8,067 bases of DNA, taken from assembly GCA_021820805.1 (NCBI GenBank), contig JAKADF010000064.1, positions 2,841-10,907 of the forward strand, in the 5' to 3' direction. The notes beneath the pieces were generated by a model. It searched no databases. It was not told where the DNA came from and saw only the letters and a list, made by a program, of their open reading frames with translations. The translations under genes and the position numbers were made by a program. Below, one piece after another: positions 5,988 through 8,067 of this stretch; the stretch's first letter is position 1; each line of letters begins with the position of its first letter. The stretch is from Bacillota bacterium (GTDB lineage Bacteria > Bacillota > Bacilli > Alicyclobacillales > Alicyclobacillaceae).

Positions 5988-6935
5988 TTATCTGAGTGCA
6001 AGGCCTGTCAAAAACGACATGACCAAGTTCGCTGAAACGCGTGAGGTCAAATCGCGGAAGTCTATTGACGGGTCAACACAGACGATATCCATTGCCAATA
6101 CATTATCTTTGCTTCCAAGCCATTCTAAAGCAGAAATTGCATCCCAAATGTTGAGGCCTCCTGGCCCTGGTGCGGGCACGCCTGGTACAAAGCTTTGATC
6201 GAGAGAGTCGACATCGAAGCTGACATAAATCGCATTTGTGCCATTCCCTGCAATTTGGAATGCTTCTTTCAAAACCTGTGTCATACCTTTTTCAAATACA
6301 TTTCGTGCAGTATAAACAGAAACCCCTTGCTCAAGAACAAACTCATGATATGCTTTCGCGTTGGCGAAGTCGCGAAGCCCAATTTGCACAAGGTTTTTCC
6401 CATCTACCGCTTTGCTTTGAAGAATCGTGCGGAACGGCGTCCCATTCGAACGTCCGCCATCCTCTATATTCCGAACATCATGGTGAGCATCAAAATGGAT
6501 AATGCCATACTTAAGATTGGTTGCCCTCTTCATGCCAAGTACTGAACAACCTGTTATCGAGTGATCTCCTCCTAGAACTACAAGAGGTTCATGATGCGTC
6601 TCCCAGTAAGATGACACCGCATCTTCGATATTCGCCTGACATTGAGCAAGGTCAGTTAAATGCATTGTCACATTGCCCATATCCACTGCGCGAAGGCGTT
6701 CGGATAGATCTATCCGGTGGTTCAAATTGTAAGGTGTCATGGACTGGAAAGACGAGCGGATCGAATCTGGAAGCCGAAATGCTGCTGAATGGCTAATCGA
6801 TGTTTTGCTAAGGGGCGCACCGAGTATGGCAACATCAAATGAAGATGACACTTCATACGGCTTTACCCAATCTGACACTTTATTGTCCAAATGGTCTCGA
6901 AAGCGGGATCCTGGACGTACAACATTTCTTATCAT
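5988..6935 (-). CDS. hutG: Formimidoylglutamase (ureohydrolase family)
   Basis: Probably hydrolyses N-formimidoyl-L-glutamate to glutamate and formamide, the last step of the hut pathway. The 315-residue protein shows the arginase-fold motifs that hold two Mn2+ ions: GGDHS (His125), FDAHHD (Asp149, His151, Asp153) and SFDVDSLD (Asp241, Asp243). The sequence VPGVPAPGPGGL after the last motif resembles the HutG branch more than arginase or agmatinase. One oddity is AMDIVCVDP: most relatives have Glu where Cys occurs, as in VEVNP-type motifs. ATG 6935 was chosen because AAGGAG lies 9 nt upstream; the frame extends to a TTG at 6953 that overlaps that site. It follows hutI by 107 bp, which supports HutG over another ureohydrolase. 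No terminator lies before the hutH promoter, so its transcript could run into the hutH attenuator. Confidence 0.86.
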   Translation of the reverse strand: MIRNVVRPGSRFRDHLDNKVSDWVKPYEVSSSFDVAILGAPLSKTSISHSAAFRLPDSIRSSFQSMTPYNLNHRIDLSERLRAVDMGNVTMHLTDLAQCQANIEDAVSSYWETHHEPLVVLGGDHSITGCSVLGMKRATNLKYGIIHFDAHHDVRNIEDGGRSNGTPFRTILQSKAVDGKNLVQIGLRDFANAKAYHEFVLEQGVSVYTARNVFEKGMTQVLKEAFQIAGNGTNAIYVSFDVDSLDQSFVPGVPAPGPGGLNIWDAISALEWLGSKDNVLAMDIVCVDPSIDFRDLTSRVSANLVMSFLTGLALR

Positions 6936-7042
6936 TCGGAAAGACTCCTTCAACCATCATACACTGAGAAACACCAAGCCGCAGCGAGCAATCACAGTCT
7001 GCCAATTCGAAATAAACAGGGACAGTCCGCAAACCCATCTTA

Positions 7043-8067
7043 CTAATTTGCTAGAAAATGGCCATTCTGTACTTTTTTCTTTCCCTGTTTGAACACAGAA
7101 TAGATATGGTTCACTCCAAAATGGTATGGAATATATGCAAAGTCATCTGTGTCAAACACACACAGGTCCGCCTGCTTTCCAACCTCAATCGTTCCAACTT
7201 TATCCCCGCGCCCAATTGCATAGGCAGCATTACGGGTTGTCGCTGTGAGGATTTCCTCTGGTGTCATCTGGAGCAGGTTCGCTGCAAACGCCTGTACCAA
7301 CTGCAGAGATTCTGTCGGACAACTGCCTGGATTGTAATCCGTAGCAAGCGCTACTGCACCACCTGCTTTGTCGCTAATCTATCTCGCATTCGCATGTGAC
7401 TTTGCGCGAAGATTCCACGATGTTCCCGGTAGGAGAACCGCTATTGTTCCTGATTTTGCAATGGCGTCGAGACCGGCGTGGGATGCGGCTAAAAGATGAT
7501 CGGCTGAAATAGCATGGAGCTCTGCCGCCAGCTCCGTTCCACCCATCGGTTCAATTTCGTCTGCATGAATCTTGATGCCAAACCCCATATGCTTGCATGC
7601 AGACAGGAACATCCGGCTTTGGTCAACCGAAAACACGCCGTCTTCGCAGAAAATATCACAGAACTCGGCCAACTCTTCATTGCGAATTATACCCAAGAGA
7701 TCAATCATGCTTTGTAAAAATGCTTCTTCATTCCCTTTAAATTCTTGCGGCAACGCATGAGGGCCAAGAAATGTCGAAGCGATTTCGACAGGCTGTATGT
7801 TTGTGAGTGCCTTTGCAACCCGGAGCTGCTTGAGCTCGGTTTTTGCTTCCAATCCATAGCCGCTTTTTGCTTCGACAGTCGTCGTCCCATGTTCAAGCAT
7901 CCGTACGAGGGATTTCCGTGCTTGAGCCGTCAACTCCTCTTCGGTAGCAGTACGGGTGCTCTTTACGGTCGAGAGAATCCCTCCTCCCTCAGACAATATT
8001 TCGAGATAACCTTTTCCCTCGAGTTTGAGCCGAAGCTCATTTTGTCTAGAACCCGCATGAATTAAGT
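7043..8067 (-). pseudogene. hutI: Imidazolonepropionase, 5' end outside the window, interrupted by an in-frame TAG
   Basis: Imidazolonepropionase opens the ring of 4-imidazolone-5-propanoate to N-formimidoyl-glutamate, step 3 of the hut pathway. The frame is open from the window edge (HAGSRQNELRLKLEGKGYLEIL) through GGGILSTVKSTR, TTTVEAKSGYGLE, ELKQLRVAK, the metal-binding IHADEIEPMGG and LLPGTSWNLR, then meets TAG at 7379-7381. The same frame continues after the stop with KAGGAVALATDYNPGSCPTE, RNAAYAIGRGDKVGTIEVGKQADL and IPYHFGVNHIYSV, ending at 7043. So 228 residues precede the stop and 111 follow it, with no frameshift. Roughly 75 residues, including the HTH metal motif, should lie beyond the window. 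A protein ending at the TAG would lack the catalytic Asp of ATD and the closing barrel strands. A one-base change (AAG, CAG or GAG to TAG) explains it. The family is certain; whether the gene is dead, read through, or misread is open. Confidence 0.85.

Overview
The window looks like part of a Bacillota (Bacilli) chromosome. It carries HutP, an RNA-binding antiterminator typical of Bacillus and relatives. Shine-Dalgarno sequences are mostly strong, several genes start with TTG or GTG, and there is a classic sigma-A promoter. The genus cannot be fixed from the sequence; a Bacillus- or Alicyclobacillus-like organism is a guess. Every gene I can support lies on the minus strand, so transcription runs from high to low coordinates. 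I see no tRNA, rRNA, CRISPR array or intact mobile element.

Right part (about 3470-8067): histidine utilisation. In transcription order it holds hutI (imidazolonepropionase, 5' end beyond the window), hutG (formimidoylglutamase), a regulated leader, hutH (histidine ammonia-lyase) and hutP. The leader (5774-5954) contains a near-consensus promoter, two clusters of HutP-type NAG triplets and a 17-bp hairpin followed by a T-rich tract, just before the hutH ribosome site. This is the expected layout of a HutP/histidine-controlled attenuator, but here it sits between hutG and hutH and hutP comes last, unlike the hutP-first operon of B. subtilis. hutH, hutG and hutI encode steps 1, 4 and 3 of the pathway; hutU (urocanase) is not in the window. 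hutI has an in-frame TAG that removes the catalytic Asp region, so it is probably a pseudogene or a sequencing error. A long 19-bp hairpin of unknown role lies between hutH and hutP.

Middle (3113-3589): about 475 bp with no convincing gene. It holds two hairpins downstream of hutP and a candidate promoter for the next gene set.

Left part (15-3112): a probable four-gene operon. It encodes a 129-residue protein of unknown function, two paralogous proteins each built of two YbjQ/UPF0145 domains, and a PspA/IM30 coiled-coil membrane-stress protein. Three of the four start at TTG or GTG. Four YbjQ domains next to PspA suggest a cell-envelope stress module, but that role is inference from context.
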